From: Crambe crambe
Taxonomy: Eukaryota; Porifera; Demospongiae; Poecilosclerida; Crambeidae
Length of the DNA: 64,000 bases
Assembly (NCBI GenBank): GCA_963924555.1
Contig: OZ004582.1
Location: forward strand, 6,758,001-6,822,000
Direction of reading: 5' to 3'
Program-made: the position numbers and the translations under genes
Notes under the pieces: generated by a model
Seen by the model: only the letters and a program-made list of their open reading frames with translations
What the model was told of the DNA's origin: nothing
Database searches by the model: none
In this document: positions 43,206 to 56,400 of the stretch, one piece after another
Layout of the letters: every line of letters starts with the position of its first letter
Numbering within the stretch: position 1 is the stretch's first letter

Positions 43206-43730
43206 ATGTCTGAGGAAGAAACTGACCTGGTTCGCCAATCTCTTGGCGTTCTCCGCCAAGCAACAGGAAAATACCAAGACATGATCGTGAAGGATCCAGA
43301 GTTCACATCGAAGCTGGAATCCGCCCTTCGGATCGCCAGTTACATTATTCCAGGTGTGCATTATTTAGAGAATAAACAGAGCTGAGCTTGCTAAATTACT
43401 GTTTGCATTACGCAGTATTAATGTACTTCCTATATTGTAGGACACTTTGGTGGTTCATGGGAATTTTCAGAACTTGGTGAGTTGTACAGTGTGACTGCTG
43501 CAACACTGCTTCAACCACAAAATTATTTTAATACCATTACTGCAGCATACTCTATTTCTAACCTCTATGCACTTGGAAATGATTATATTATTGCAAAGAA
43601 GTGTCCTGCATCATGTCAAATTAGCAAAGTGAGTTTATACAATTCCTATACACAACTATAATATAGTAGCTGTGTAATATTGTAGCTCATATAATTATTA
43701 ATCTCTTTTCTTCTTCTTCTTCTTCTTCTT

Positions 43731-43764
<34 letters not shown>

Positions 43765-46700
43765 AAAGCGTCCTGAACGTCAGCAGTTGTTGCTATGGCT
43801 ACTGTCGCTCTTGGATTGCATGGAGGTTGCCATAGAAATGATGACTCAGCGATATGCAGGAGAGCCAGCCAAATGGGGAATGGTCATCATAATGCAAATC
43901 ATTAGGTAAGTAGCTACATTATGTATCTTTGTCTCCATGCCATACCTTACCATCTCTCAGTAATAATTTTTAAAAATCTGTCCTTCTGTATTAATCAACC
44001 ATAATGATAAAGTTTACATTATTAACTAGGGCAATGTGCAGCATTATTTTGAGTGTAAGCGAGTGAGCAGCCAAATATTTCTATAGCTTTTATAGGCTCT
44101 AATTCATTTGTGCTTCAAATCCTTTGCTGTTGAGTTATGTAGCTGCATTACATAGAAAGCTGTTATGCTTACCATGAAACTGTAGTTACGATGAATATTT
44201 ATTTAATTATGACATTGCACTGGGATATCTGACCAAAATTGTGTTTATTACCTAAAAATAAACTTGTTGGATCTGCTAGTTTATAGTATAAAGGTCCAGA
44301 GGTGCAGTTTACTCTTTCCTTCTCTCTAGAGCTCTGTTGAGGTCGCTGTTAGTCTTTAAGTTTGGTCATGGACTCTTACTCACTCCTTCTGTTCCAAGTC
44401 CCGACAGGAAATCGGCACAGGTGAACAAGAAAGCAGGGAAGGGGGTCTATAATTCTGGGCCAATAGTTGACCTGACATTAGATGGCATAGCACTGAATTT
44501 GCACTGATTTAAAACACTTGCTATACTTCTATTGTAATAATGTCAGAACAACGGCCGGACAAACCTGTAGTCACTTGTACTGTTACTGTATAATTGGTCT
44601 AAATCTTCAGCCACCCCACTTTACTAGCTTTTCCCCATGCAAGGTTTCATTTGGGGGAAGAGGGGAGGGGGACAGGAAGTCTATCACTCTTATGAGTAAG
44701 TAGACGATGCCCCTGCATGGCCCATTCTTATCCATACTCATTGTAGCTGAAGCATTCTAATTTATTGACTTATTCACTGTAGGCTCTTCAGTCTGCACAG
44801 ATTGATAGTGAGGGGCAACCCTTAGCCTGGAAGGCACCGCGCACTGGGAAGGTCATTCGATCCATACATGCAGGTGGGTGTGGCTTACAGGGTATATATA
44901 ATATAACGAGGGACAGTCCTTAGCCTGGACGGCTTATTGCAGTAAGGTTGGTATTTACACAGCTTCTTGCTGTTCAATGCTTTCAAACTGCCATTTTGAA
45001 TGGCACACATAGCTTGATTGAAATAATTATGTGTATTGGATTCTCTCATTGTTTGGAAGCCTCAAAGTCTTAGTTCTGAGATTCTCCTTCACCGTGGCTC
45101 TCTCTTTGGCACTTCAAACGATCACCTAGTTCGTGTGCATTGCAATTTCTGTTGTTTTTGTTCATTGCTGTCGTTTAGTCAGTTCTCTGCATGTCATAAT
45201 AGGCTTGATTTGTTGGCAAAGACAGCCAAGAAGCATCAGCATTCTCTTCACGGTGTAGAGTGACTGCAAGCCTGAGCCTGAGTCTGTCTGTTTGTCTTCA
45301 GTACTGTAGTAGAGCTGCTTGTGTTGGCTAGCTAGCTAGCTATGTAGCTAGAGAGCTACGTAAGCTTGCTTCACTGTGCATCATTGCGCATACTACTAAT
45401 ACGTACCATCATAGTCACCCTCGGCACTGTGCCTCGGCACTCTGGTGCCGAAGCTAAAGTACTATGCACTCTGTACAAAATAACCTCCAAAAGAGGACAA
45501 CTTCTGTATACAGAGGACAAAAATAAGACTGGGTTCCAAGTGTGTCCATTATTCAGAGTACAAAGGACAAAAGCCTGGGTCCCAAGTGTGTCCATTATTC
45601 AGAGTACAAAGGACAAAAGCCTGGGTTCCAAGTGTGTCCATTATTCAGAGATTTTACTGCATTTAGACTTGCAAAATAACAAAAACAAACAATAAAAACG
45701 AACAGGGAAACTGCAAGTATCATTATTCTCATTTCGTGTTCAGATGACTCAGTGCCTTACTCTCAGCTGCATCACTACGTTGCTCCTTCTTCGCCCCCCA
45801 GTGGACAGTCTGGGGGTGTGGCCAGCTCCTCCCATCAGAGTGGGCCCCTGAAACACAAGGAGCTGTTTGCTGAAGTCCTGTACATTGCCAGACCACTAAT
45901 CCACAGTACGTTTAGTTGAGTATGTAATTTTTATGGGGTATCTTAGTAAGTTAGTTAGACCATGCTACTTTTTATTTGTTGTTTAAATTTCGAATACATG
46001 TTACTATCCAAAACATGCATCCAAAAATATTACTTGTTAAAACTAAAAGCAAGCTACACATATGAAATTGAATATTGTTCTCATGAATTATTTATAACAT
46101 GAAATATTGCCAAACTATGGTATATTTTAAAATGGCAAAAAAGAGCAATCATTGGCTGTAGAAACTTCACAACTGACCAATCACCTTGCTCAAGAATTAT
46201 TAGGACGAATATGTGCCGATATTTATATATATAATTGTATGTGTGCCTAACGTTGTAGTTTATTTCCTTGATGACCTTGGGTGAACTGAGCATGTGCACT
46301 TGCCCCACAGTGCTTAGTAACAGAATCAGGGGCTGGGCCATAATGTCACAGTTGACCTGACATTTGATAGCATAGCACTGAATACTTTGTCAAGCACTTC
46401 TGCAGTAGTTTTGCGTCCTGTGTCAGTACTGCCCGTGAGAATAATTTAAGAGTAATTTCTTTTTCTGCTTCAGTTTTTTCCATGATCACCTTTAACCACC
46501 AGTCCTGGAAACCATGGGTCATCTCGTTAGCAGTAGATGTCGTTAGTCTCCAATTACTAGGGTCCCCCACTTTGTACCCTCAGAAGATGGAGAGATCTGA
46601 GATAACTCGACGTCGAGTGGTACTGCTCTTGTATTTGCTACGTTCTCCATTTTATGATCACCACACAAAGTAAGTATTTATGTAAACAAAGCAACAAAGC

Positions 46701-47467
46701 AACAAACAAACAACAGTAATATATTCTGTAGCTAGACGAATCCTTATTATATTTCATATAGGCCACAGCCTAAGGAGAACCAGTATGGTATAAGCTTCTA
46801 TGCTTCTGCCTTATTAGGAAGGAGTTTTGATATAATATTCTGTTTTTATGCTATTGTGACTAGAAGTTGATCTCTATTGTTCTGTAGGTCAATCATAATT
46901 CAAGTGTTGAAATACATCTCTGGAAAATTTCCCTTGGTACATTATGTGATAGGTATGTTACATAATAAAACATTAATCATACTAGCTACTGGAGATGCAA
47001 TAGTATAGCCACAGGCATAGTCCCCTATGTAAAAATCAAATTTTTATTACACTCATAAAATATTTTTGGCCACTCTTGGCTCAAAAGTGCCAAAATAATG
47101 GTAATACTCTCCTAGTTATTTGGCTTATGTACTGAGAAAAAAGGAATTTAGCATTCAAAGGGTCTGTATAAACGTGTATAAACATCATTTTTTGGCCACT
47201 CCTGGCTCAAAAGTGTGCATGTATCCAAAATAATGGTAATGCTCTCCCACTCATATTTTTGTTGTACCTTATGTCTAAGTTTCGGTTCATGTACTGAGGA
47301 ACATTAATCCCTCTACTTTTTTATCTAAAGGAGGTTAGCATTCAAGGGTGCTGCAACTGCCTCTACTTTTATCCTATTAATACTTGTTGTGATTAATAAT
47401 TCTAGATCCGATATTGGAGTACCTTCCTGTTTGGCAGCAAATTTATTCATATTGTTGGATGACTTAG
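43206..47467 (+). CDS. PEX16: PEX16 peroxisomal membrane biogenesis protein, 10 exons, 356 residues
   Basis: Exons: 43206-43353, 43441-43476, 43546-43628, 43769-43905, 44330-44420, 44783-44873, 45744-45905, 46474-46669, 46888-46952, 47406-47467. The sum is 1071 nt, in frame throughout. Pex16 is an integral membrane protein that recruits Pex3 and peroxisomal membrane proteins. Family signatures: K-Y-Q-D near the N-terminus, W-E-F-S-E-L-A-Y-S-I-S-N-L, L-L-L-W-L-L-S-L-L-D-C-M-E-V, F-K-F-G-H-G-L-L-L-T-P, E-V-L-Y-I-A-R-P-L-I-H, S-W-K-P-W-V, R-R-R-V-V-L-L-L-Y-L-L-R-S-P-F-Y-D and the end Y-L-P-V-W-Q-Q-I-Y-S-Y. The length fits the family (human 336). It converges on a GT92 gene. A broken copy lies at 58.75-61.57 kb. 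Confidence 0.95.
43711..43760 (+). repeat. (CTT)n microsatellite before PEX16 exon 4
   Basis: About 16 ctt triplets lie within the polypyrimidine tract that ends acttaaag at the exon 4 acceptor (43768). It parallels the CT tract of MON1 exon 15 and the cttcttcttcttccag acceptor of MON1 exon 13. Confidence 0.9.
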
Positions 47468-48076
47468 CTATTAGCCAGTGATTATGTGTAGCTACGTATA
47501 AACTGTTGTTGACTGTGTTAGTGATCTTGTATTCATTAAAGTTATTACATTCTCCTTTGCCAGTTGTATTTACAGATAAATGCAAATATTGATGATCGAG
47601 TATATTTCGCAGATGTTTACGTTTCTGTAATTATCAGCTTCTTGTATCAGAGAGTACTCTATGAATATCTTTAATACAGGTCAAAGGAGCTAGGGGTATA
47701 TTTAGCTAAGTGCATGATGTAATGATTAGCTATGTTGTTGAAGTTAGTGATTCCAGACCTGTCTCAGAGACCAATCAACACATGAACATGTTATACAGCT
47801 GTACTAACTACTCAAACAGGTACCATATTCAAACTTAATATTGATTTTTAGTTCTAAAATATATGTTGCTTGGGAAACCTACACCAGCAGGTGAGCCTTG
47901 TTATAATTGCAAGCATAGCAAGCCACTAGGGGCACTATTATTATTATTCTTATATATTATATCATACGACAGATTTAATTTGTAATAATTGTAATTGTGT
48001 ACTATGTAGCTATCTATCTAACAATATGCCACTTTAAGCATAGCTACATGAATGTGTGTGAAAATTAATAGTAAAA
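47468..48076. other. convergent 3' region of PEX16 and GT92 copy 1
   Basis: A candidate PEX16 polyadenylation signal attaaa is near 47536. No gene. Much of it is matched at 61566-62299. Confidence 0.5.
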
Positions 48077-49236
48077 TCATGAGCATACTCTTTTTTCATT
48101 GATCCTTATATGTGCAAAATATATTTTGTCCCTACTCGCCTTGACTACTTTGTAGCCAGGCAAAAGTGAGTGTGCAATGTGGATATGAACAAACTGGAGA
48201 GCGTGCAGTCTGTGGATTGATTTCCATTCTTTTCGCCAGTAACAATTCAATCCACTTAAACTTGCTGTCAAGTTGCCATCTGGTGCTGGCTTCATTGGTA
48301 AGCATATAAAATGTCTCCAGTGCACACGGAGTGACCCTATTTTTTTTCTGTTGTAATATTTCTCCAGGTAGTAATGAATATCCTTGTGTTTCGGTATAAC
48401 GGGATTCAGGAAGTCGTCATAATCACAAAAGATTCCGTATTCAAACATGCCAGCATATTGCATTGCACAATCCTGATACTTGAGCAATTGCGAGTAATAA
48501 AATACCTTATCGCCCATAAAGTCATCATACACTTCAATCCGTGCAAAACCACTGTCAAGAGCTTCTTGTAGGAAAGGATAGACTGAGGTTGCATTCTTAA
48601 AGAAGCTAGAGTGAGCGGCTAAATGCACCAAGTCCACACCAAGAGTTTTTTGATACTTGAGCCACTCGTTGAATCTTGGAGGATGACCGAAAACTGCTGT
48701 ACAAACCACTACTGAATGTCTGCCCTTTGAGGGAACTTTATCTACTGTCCAACCATCTTGAGTGTTCACAATCAGTGGTTTCTCACTTTCTACTCGAGTG
48801 TAATTGCACGTGTCATTAGTTGTTTTATAGATAATGTTAACAAAAGTTCCATTTCGTATTAAATTCCTGGGCACATTCAAACAATAGACAAGGAAAAGTC
48901 CATGAGTGTGCCCTGGACGACGTCTTCTTACCCAACGAACATCTTCTTTGAGAAAGCGGACATCTGATTGGTAACCATTCAACTCACAGGCTACAATTGC
49001 ATCCCTGGCAGAGTCTTTAACTTCAGTGAGCACAACTACAAAGTTTCGGCGCCCTCCCAATGCCATTCTATTGTCATAGTATGCTCTCATAGGTACCACA
49101 TCCTGGTAGTCTGACTCAACAAAATAAGATCTGTCGCATATATTGTAGTTCTTGATAGGAATCATAGTAAACTTAATTCTGGATAGTGATATATAGTGCC
49201 CATGGATTACAAATACTATGATGATGATTAAAGCAC
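48077..49236 (-). CDS. GT92-family glycosyltransferase, main exon, copy 1
   Basis: The exon starts after acceptor gtacag (49237-49242) in phase 1 and codes 385 residues to TGA at 48077. The start is a type II membrane anchor (G-A-L-I-I-I-I-V-F-V-I). Features of the GT92 (former DUF23) family: Y-Y-D-N-R near the stem, V-V-C-T-A-V-F-G-H-P-P-R-F-N-E-W-L-K-Y-Q, G-V-D-L-V-H-L, G-I-F-C-D-Y-D-D-F-L-N-P (acidic metal-binding DXD-like motif), H-W-R-H-F-I-C-L-P and H-S-L-L-P-G-Y-K. Several N-glycosylation sites (N-D-T, N-A-T, N-L-T) fit a Golgi lumenal enzyme. GT92 members add galactose to glycans; the substrate here is unknown. A first exon must lie upstream but was not identified; the ORF upstream of 49236 is probably intron. 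Confidence 0.88.
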
Positions 49237-49564
49237 CTGTACGAGATGGAGACAGAAACAGGAAAAAATTAATAGTATAGGTAATCACATGCTTTTGAGT
49301 GTAATTTGGGTATAATTGCATGAGAAACTGGCTAGGTAATTGCATGCATATACAATTCACCCTGAAGGAATAAGCTGCATGGTATACTATAATCATATGG
49401 TTACATTTTCCCTCATTAGTTCCTGTGCAATTAATCCCTAATTGCACTCGTAGTGCACACTGTACTCCTATAAGGGAAACATTTCCGTGAAATGAAAAAA
49501 ATGTAGGGCCATGCTTGAGTCTCGCGTGGCCAGACCCTTTACCAACTGCAACACGGATTTATTG
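49237..49564. other. 5' intron or flank of GT92 copy 1
   Basis: It contains the acceptor of the GT92 exon and an open but unrecognisable stretch on the minus strand. The last 9 bp, GATTTATTG (49556-49564), are the left target duplication of the foldback element. Confidence 0.5.
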
Positions 49565-49680
49565 ACTAGCCATTAGGGAGAGGAAATTAGCATATGATAT
49601 TCATAGCTTTTTAATGATATTCATAGATATGTCTATGCTACTATCTCAGTGACAGTGAAAGGAGTTGGTGATCTCAGTGA

Positions 49681-51824
49681 ATGCAGTGAAGACAGTGAAG
49701 ACAGTGAATGCAGTGAAGGCAGTGAAGTCAGTGAATGCAGTGAAGACAGTGAAGACAGTGAATGCAGTGAAAGCAGTGAAGGCAGTGAAGACAGTGAAGA
49801 CAGTGAATGCAGTGAAAGCAGTGAAGACAGTGAAAGCAGTGAAGATAGTGAAGGCAGTGAAGATAGTGAAAGCAGTGAAGACAGTGAAGACAGTGAAAGC
49901 AGTGAAGACAGTGAATGCAGTGAAGGCAGTGAAGACAGTGAAGACAGTGAATGCAGTGAAAGCAGTGAAGATAGTGAAGGCAGTGAAGACAGTGAAAGCA
50001 GTGAAGACAGTGAAGACAGTGAAAGCAGTGAAGGCAGTGAATGCAGTGAAGACAGTGAAAGCAGTGAAGGCAGTGAATGCAGTGAAGGCAGTGAAGATAG
50101 TGAAGACAGTGAAGACAGTGAAAGCAGTGAAGACAGTGAAGACAGTGAAAGCAGTGAAGACAGTGAAGGCAGTGAAGATAGTGAAAGCAGTGAAGGCAGT
50201 GAAGACAGTGAAAGCAGTGAAGGCAGTAAAGACAGTGAATGCAGTGAAGACAGTGAAGACAGTGAATGCAGTGAAGACAGTGAAGACAGTGAATGCAGTG
50301 AAAGCAGTGAATGCAGTGGAAACAGTGAAGGCAGTGAAGGCAGTGAAGACAGTGAAGACAATGAATGCAGTGAAAGCAGTAAAGACAGTGAATGCAGTGA
50401 AGGCAGTGAAGGCAGTGAAGGCAGTGAAGACAGTGAAGACAGTGAAAGCAGTGAATGCAGTGGAAACAGTGAAGGCAGTGAAGGCAGTGAAGAGTGTGAA
50501 GACAATGAATGCAGTGAAAGCAGTAAAGACAGTGAATGCAGTGAAGGCAGTGAAGGCAGTGAAGACAGTGAAGACAGTGAAGACAGTGAATGCAGTGAAG
50601 GCAGTGAAGACAGTGAAGACAGTGAAAGCAGTGATGGCAGTGAAAGCAGTGAAGGCAGTGAAGACAGTGAATGCAGTGAAGACAGTGAAAGCAGTGAAGG
50701 CAGTGAATGCAGTGAAGGCAGTGAAGACAGTGAAAGCAGTGAAGGCAGTGAATGCAGTGAAGGCAGTGAAGACAGTGAAGACAGTGAAAGCAGTGATGGC
50801 AGTGAAAGCAGTGAAGGCAGTGAAGACAGTGAATGCAGTGAAGACAGTGAAAGCAGTGAAGGCAGTGAATGCAGTGAAGGCAGTGAAGACAGTGAAGACA
50901 GTGAAAGCAGTGAAGACAGTGAAGACAGTGAAAGCAGTGAAGGCAGTGAAGACAGTGCAGTGAAGACAATGAAGGCAGTGAAGGCAGTGAAGGCAGTGAA
51001 GACAGTGAAGACAATGAATGCAGTGAAAGCAGTGAAGACAGTGAATGCAGTGAATGCAGTGAAGGCAGTGAAGGGAGTGAAGACAGTGAAGACAGTGAAG
51101 ACAGTGAATGCAGTGAAGGCAGTGAAGGCAATGAAGGCAGTGAAGACAGTGAAGATAGTGAAGACAGTGAAGACAGTGAAGCAGTGAAGGCAGTGAAGAC
51201 AGTGAAGACAGTGAATGCAGTGAAGGCAGTGAAGATAGTGAAGGCAGTGAATGCAGTGAAGACAATGAAGGCAGTGAAGGCAGTGAAGGCAGTGAAGGCA
51301 GTGAAGACAGTGAAGACAATGAATGCAGTGAAAGCAGTGAAGACAGTGAATGCAGTGAATGCAGTGAAGGCAGTGAAGGGAGTGAAGACAGTGAAGACAG
51401 TGAAGACAGTGAATGCAGTGAAGGCAGTGAAGGCAGTGAAGGCAGTGAAGACAGTGAAGACAGTGAAGACAGTGAAGACAGTGAAGCAGTGAAGGCAGTG
51501 AAGACAGTGAATGCAGTGAAGGCAGAGAAGACAGTGAAGACAGTGAAAGCAGTGAAGGCAGTGAAGACAGTGACAGCAGTGAAGACAGTGAAGACAGTGA
51601 ATGCAGTGAAAGCAGTGAATGCAGTGAAGACAGTGAATGCAGTGAAAGCAGTGAATGCAGTGAAGATAGTGAAGACAGTGAAGACAGTGAGTGCAGTGAA
51701 GACAGTGAAGACAGTGAGTGAAGACAGTGAAAGCAGTGAAGACAGTGAAGACAGTGAATGCAGTGAAGACAGTGAAGTCAGTAAATGCAGTGAAAGGAGT
51801 GAAGACAGTGAAGACTGTGAATGC
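49681..51824 (+). repeat. 9-bp minisatellite, left arm (CAGTGAANN)
   Basis: About 238 tandem 9-mers. The last two bases vary among ga, gg, tg and ag; some units have TAGTGAA. Higher-order repeats are present: the blocks around 50631 and 50793 repeat at about 162 bp (18 units), those around 50317 and 50460 at about 144 bp, and those around 51073 and 51377 at about 305 bp. Since 9 is a multiple of three, all frames without stops make long spurious ORFs of up to several hundred codons. Confidence 0.95.
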
Positions 51825-53291
51825 GCATTCACTGTCTTCACTGTCTTCACTGCTTTCACTGTCTTTACTGTCTTCACTGTTTTCACTGTCTTCACACTGC
51901 CTTCACTGCTTTCACTATCTTCACTGCTTTCACTACATTCACTGTCTTCACTGCCTTCACTGCTTTCACTGTCTTCACTGCTTTCATTGCTTTCACTGTT
52001 TTCACTGCTTTCACTACATGTCTTCACAGTCTTCACTGCTTTCACTGTCTTCACTGATTCACTATCTTCACTGCATGCTTTCACTGTCTTCACTGCTTTC
52101 ACTGTCTTCACTCTCTTCACTGCCTTCACTGCATTCACTGCCTTCACTGTCTTCACTGCATTCACTGCATTCACTGTCTTCACTGCTTTCACTGTATTCA
52201 CTGTCTTCACTGTCTTCACTCTCTTCACTGTCTTCACTGCATTTACTGTCTTCACTGTCTTCACTGCTTTCACTGTCTTCACTGCCTTCACTGCATTCAC
52301 TGCATTCAATGTCTTCACTGCCTTCACTGCATTCACTGTCTTCACTGTCTTCACTGTCTTCACTGCCTTCACTGCCTTCACTGCATTCACTGTCTTCACT
52401 GCCTTCACTGCATTCACTGTCTTCACTGCTTTCACTGTCTTCACTCCTTCACTGCATTCACTGCCTTCACTGCATTCACTGTCTTCACTGCCTTCACTGC
52501 TTTCACTGTCTTCACTGCCTTCACTGCCTTCACTGCCTTCACTGTCTTCACTGCATTCACTGCATTCACTATCTTCACTGTCTTCACTGTCTTCACTGTC
52601 TTCACTGTCTTCACTGCATTTACTGTATTCACTGTCTTCACTGCTTTCACTGTCTTCACTGCCTTCACTGCATTCACTACATTCAATGTCTTCACTGCCT
52701 TCACTGTCTTCACTGCTTTCACTGCATTCACTGTCTTCACTGCTTTCACTGCATTCACTGTCTTCGCTGTCTTCACTATCTTCACTGCATTCACTGTCTT
52801 CACTGTCTTCACTGTCTTCACTGCCTTCACTGCATTCACTGTCTTCACTGCCTTCACTGCATTCACTGTCTTCACTGTCTTCACTGCATTCACTGTCTTT
52901 ACTGCCTTCACTGCTTTCACTGTCTTCACTGCCTTCACTGCTTTCACTGTCTTCACTGCCTTCACTGTCTTCACTGCTTTCACTGTCTTCACTGTCTTCA
53001 CTGCATTCACTGTCTTCACTGCCTTCACTGCTTTCACTGTCTTCACTGCCTTCACTGCTTTCACTGTCTTCACTGTCTTAACTATCTTCACTGTCTTCAC
53101 TATCTTCACTGTCTTCACTGTCTTCACTGCTTTCACTGCATTCACTCTCTTCACTGCTTTCACTGTCTTCACTGCCTTCACTGCTTTCACTATCTTCACT
53201 GCTTTCACTGTCTTCACTGCTTTCACTGTCTTCACTGTACTCACTATCTTCACAGCATTCACACTGTCTTCACTCACTGTCTTCACTGCAT
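51825..53291 (-). repeat. 9-bp minisatellite, right arm (reverse complement)
   Basis: About 160 units of the same 9-mer on the opposite strand (ttcactgNN), with a few phase shifts (for example around 51893, 52016, 52055 and 52445) that are rarer in the left arm. Confidence 0.95.
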
Positions 53292-53416
53292 TCACTGAGA
53301 TCACCAACTCCTTTCACTGTCACTGAGATAGTAGCATAGACATATCTATGAATATCATTAAAAAGCTATGAATATCATATGCTAATTTCCTCTCCCTAAT
53401 GGCTAGTGATGTATTG

Positions 53417-56400
53417 CAGGGACTGGGACAATAGTTTCTTGAGCTCATGTAGCTATAATTCTCCAATAGCAGCCCAATGATTACGAGTCAAGGCTTGAAG
53501 TATTGAGCTATAGTTGGAGTACGGGTAGATGGATTGGTGACTCTAAATTCCCGTGTCTCCTTTTACATCGACCCTTTCGATGATTGACGAGTACAAAAGA
53601 TCGTAGTTAGTAGAATTTGGAGTGGATTTATCCAGAAATCATAGCTGTAGCTTGAGTGGTTCGAGAGATATGGTTGTCTAAGAAGAATACTAACAACAAC
53701 AATGGAGGAGGAGAATCCAGCGACCTACCTGCTTGCTGTATTTCTGAAATGGAAGCTCCCTGGTCCTGAAACTTGGTCTGCACTTTGTAGTAGGCTCTAG
53801 TAGGCTGGATAATCACTTTTTGTTAAGTCTAAGTGGGTGAACTAGAATTTCACTTTTGTATTGGTCTATATTATGTGGTATGTGCAGCCGTATGTTGCTA
53901 CTTTTAATGACTTACAATATTTTTTAATGTGTTTTCTTATAACTTGAAAATGCTGTTTTCTTATAAAAATGATGTAACCATGATAATAGCTACCACAGAC
54001 AACAGCCAGCACTTAACTAAGACCAACGAAAATTTCCTGCAGTAATCTTACTCGCTGTAAAAACAAGAGTGTACGTGTACTTTGTATCAATAATGCCTTA
54101 CTATATCTGTTCTTTGTGGTTACAGCTTTGAGCTTTCATGTATGTGCAGCTGCCTGCCACTTACTTAAGCATGAAATTAATGAATTAGACTATATTATGT
54201 TGCACATTGCCCTAGTATTCTTCTACTGTGGCAATTAATTGGGGCAAGCGAAGTGAGCCCCACACTAGGGGGTCAAATGAGATGGCACTATTATGTACGT
54301 ATGTACGTACATTCTTCTGGTTCCGTCCTTTGCAATATGGTGATGTCATTGGCTAACTGAGCATGTATGCTCACCCCACAATGCTTTGCATATCCCTAAT
54401 ATGATATTCAATTCCTACTGTCACACATGTATAAGATATAGCTACTATACCAGAAATTTCTCAGCCAACTTGCTAGTGTGGGGCTTGCTCAGGCTCATGG
54501 ACTGTAGCTACAGTACAGTTCAATCAGTACTACTCTGTAGTGGTGGCAGTGGGTAAGCTTTGACAGAGTCGGAGAGTATAGTACTAATTCTGAATGGCAA
54601 GGTAATATTGTTCAAAACTGTTCAGACTTAGCTAATTTTTATGGAAGATCTATACCCTCTAACTTTGAGCTTGGAAATCTTCAACCACTCCTTGTGTGAC
54701 GAGCTAGAGTGATTTGCTTACTGCTTCTGTACACATACGTACATGAGGGGGGGGGGCAGAGATCAACATGTGTCACATGACAATGAAACATCCCCAGCTA
54801 TTGTCCCACTGTTGTATGCATGGCTACATAAATTACTTATCCATGCCAGAGATATGTAGTACAACACATAGCCATGGTATATTAGCTATGCCTGTCTAAA
54901 CAGTCTTATCACACCAGGATGACTAGTCTCACCAATTCTATCGAACCATATCAGTCTGGCTAGCTACATGAGACTACGTAGCTATATACCTGCAGGATGA
55001 TTAACAAATTCAAAAAGGGGCTTAAAAGGGCTGGATAGCTAGCTGCTGGCTAGTTGGAACTTACATGCTACTAATTTGCCTGTAGAAAAGAGAGTCATTT
55101 TCATCATTTTGGTCCATTCATTTGGCCGCACCAGCCAGCGGCATGCAATACAGGTTTGCAGAAAGCCGAAACTTGGTGTTAGGGCTGCTATGTACATACG
55201 TAAACTCTATGGTTTTTTTGAATGTGTGCATTCTAATAGCCTCTATCGATAGTTATTATATACCTTTGGATTTCCCAACAATACAGAGTAAACATGGTAG
55301 GATGCATCATTAAGGATTGATATGTCAACTCAGATGAATGGTAATAGCTTGATATGTCAACTCAGATGAATGGTAATAGCTAGTAGCTAAATGCAATACG
55401 AAATAGTGGCTAAACTGTGCATGCAGGCAAGGCAAATTGAAGATGATAGCAAAAAGATACAATTATTTGCTAGCTATTAAATAATAGCTAATGAACATTA
55501 ATTGAACACTGTCCACCCGAATTTCTTCTTTTCATGTTTCAGCAGATGATCCCACATATACTCCATGCAGCAACATCTTATTCCAATAACTATAGGCTTC
55601 CAACAACTTCAAAGAAAATATAATGATTAGAGCTATGCATATTGAATTTCGGGTTGATATATTATGTATAGGGCCAGCGAAGGAGGTGTCACACCATCAG
55701 GCAGGCAGGTTCGCACTAACCATAGTGATCTGATTTTCTCTCATCGAGATCTCACACTTGATATCCAGAGCTCCTGGCATAGTTCAATATGTGCAGTCTC
55801 ACAAGGAAACTTCAAACTTATCGGTATGTAGTTGGACCAATTAACTACATAAAAAATATCAGAGCTTGCAACAGTCAGTTCATCAGTGCATGGTTGCTAT
55901 GTTAGCCAAGCCTATGTAGGCCAAGCTTATGTAAGCATAATGATCATGTACTTGTTATAGCAATCAAATATTCAAGATTATTTCTATGATACCAATAGAT
56001 CATAGGCATACAATTATGTGTTTTGTAAATACCATTGAGGACCCACTGTATTTAGCTACCATAATATAATATGTATTAAATTGACTCACATAGTGTGGAC
56101 TTGTATCAGGTTTCCAATTGATGTAAGCAACTGTATCGTCATAAATTTTTCAGCAATGAAGACCAATCTATCCAAAATACACATATAGCTACAATGGTCA
56201 AGTGCAGTAGCTATACTGAGTAAGTATGTAGTGTACTTGTGTTCACCTGATACCTTGATCATATCATTTAAAACACCAGTAGAGAGCTGGTCACCCACTC
56301 TATGAGCTGGTTTTGAAATTAGAAGGATATAGCAACTATAACTAGTTATGTGCTTGTAGCACAGAAGGGCGAGTGAAGCAACACAGCTTGCTTTTGCGAA

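Larger units (their letters stand above)
49565..53407. mobile_element. 3.84-kb foldback element with 9-bp minisatellite arms
   Basis: The outer ~130 bp of each arm are exact reverse complements (ACTAGCCATTAGGGAGAGG at the left, the complement at the right), consisting of a ~116-bp AT-rich head and the start of the satellite. From there to the centre the left arm is CAGTGAANN 9-mers and the right arm is their reverse complement. The fold point is gaatgcgcattc at 51824/51825. Arms are 2260 and 1583 bp. Flanking 9-mers GATTTATTG (49556-49564) and GATGTATTG (53408-53416) match in 8 of 9 positions. This is the architecture of foldback transposons such as Drosophila FB, which have tandem-repeat arms and 9-bp duplications. 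No transposase is encoded. Confidence 0.88.

Noticed and set aside
49237..49447. Open frame upstream of GT92 copy 1 as an N-terminal extension
   Set aside because: A good acceptor at 49237 precedes the membrane anchor, copy 2 is not conserved upstream of the equivalent acceptor, and the extension has no recognisable features.
49633..53307. Very long ORFs (up to over 900 codons) of Ser-Glu-Asp, Phe-Thr-Val or Val-Lys repeats on both strands
   Set aside because: They are translations of the 9-bp minisatellite in frames that lack stops; several overlap in different frames and both strands, and they run through the foldback arms.
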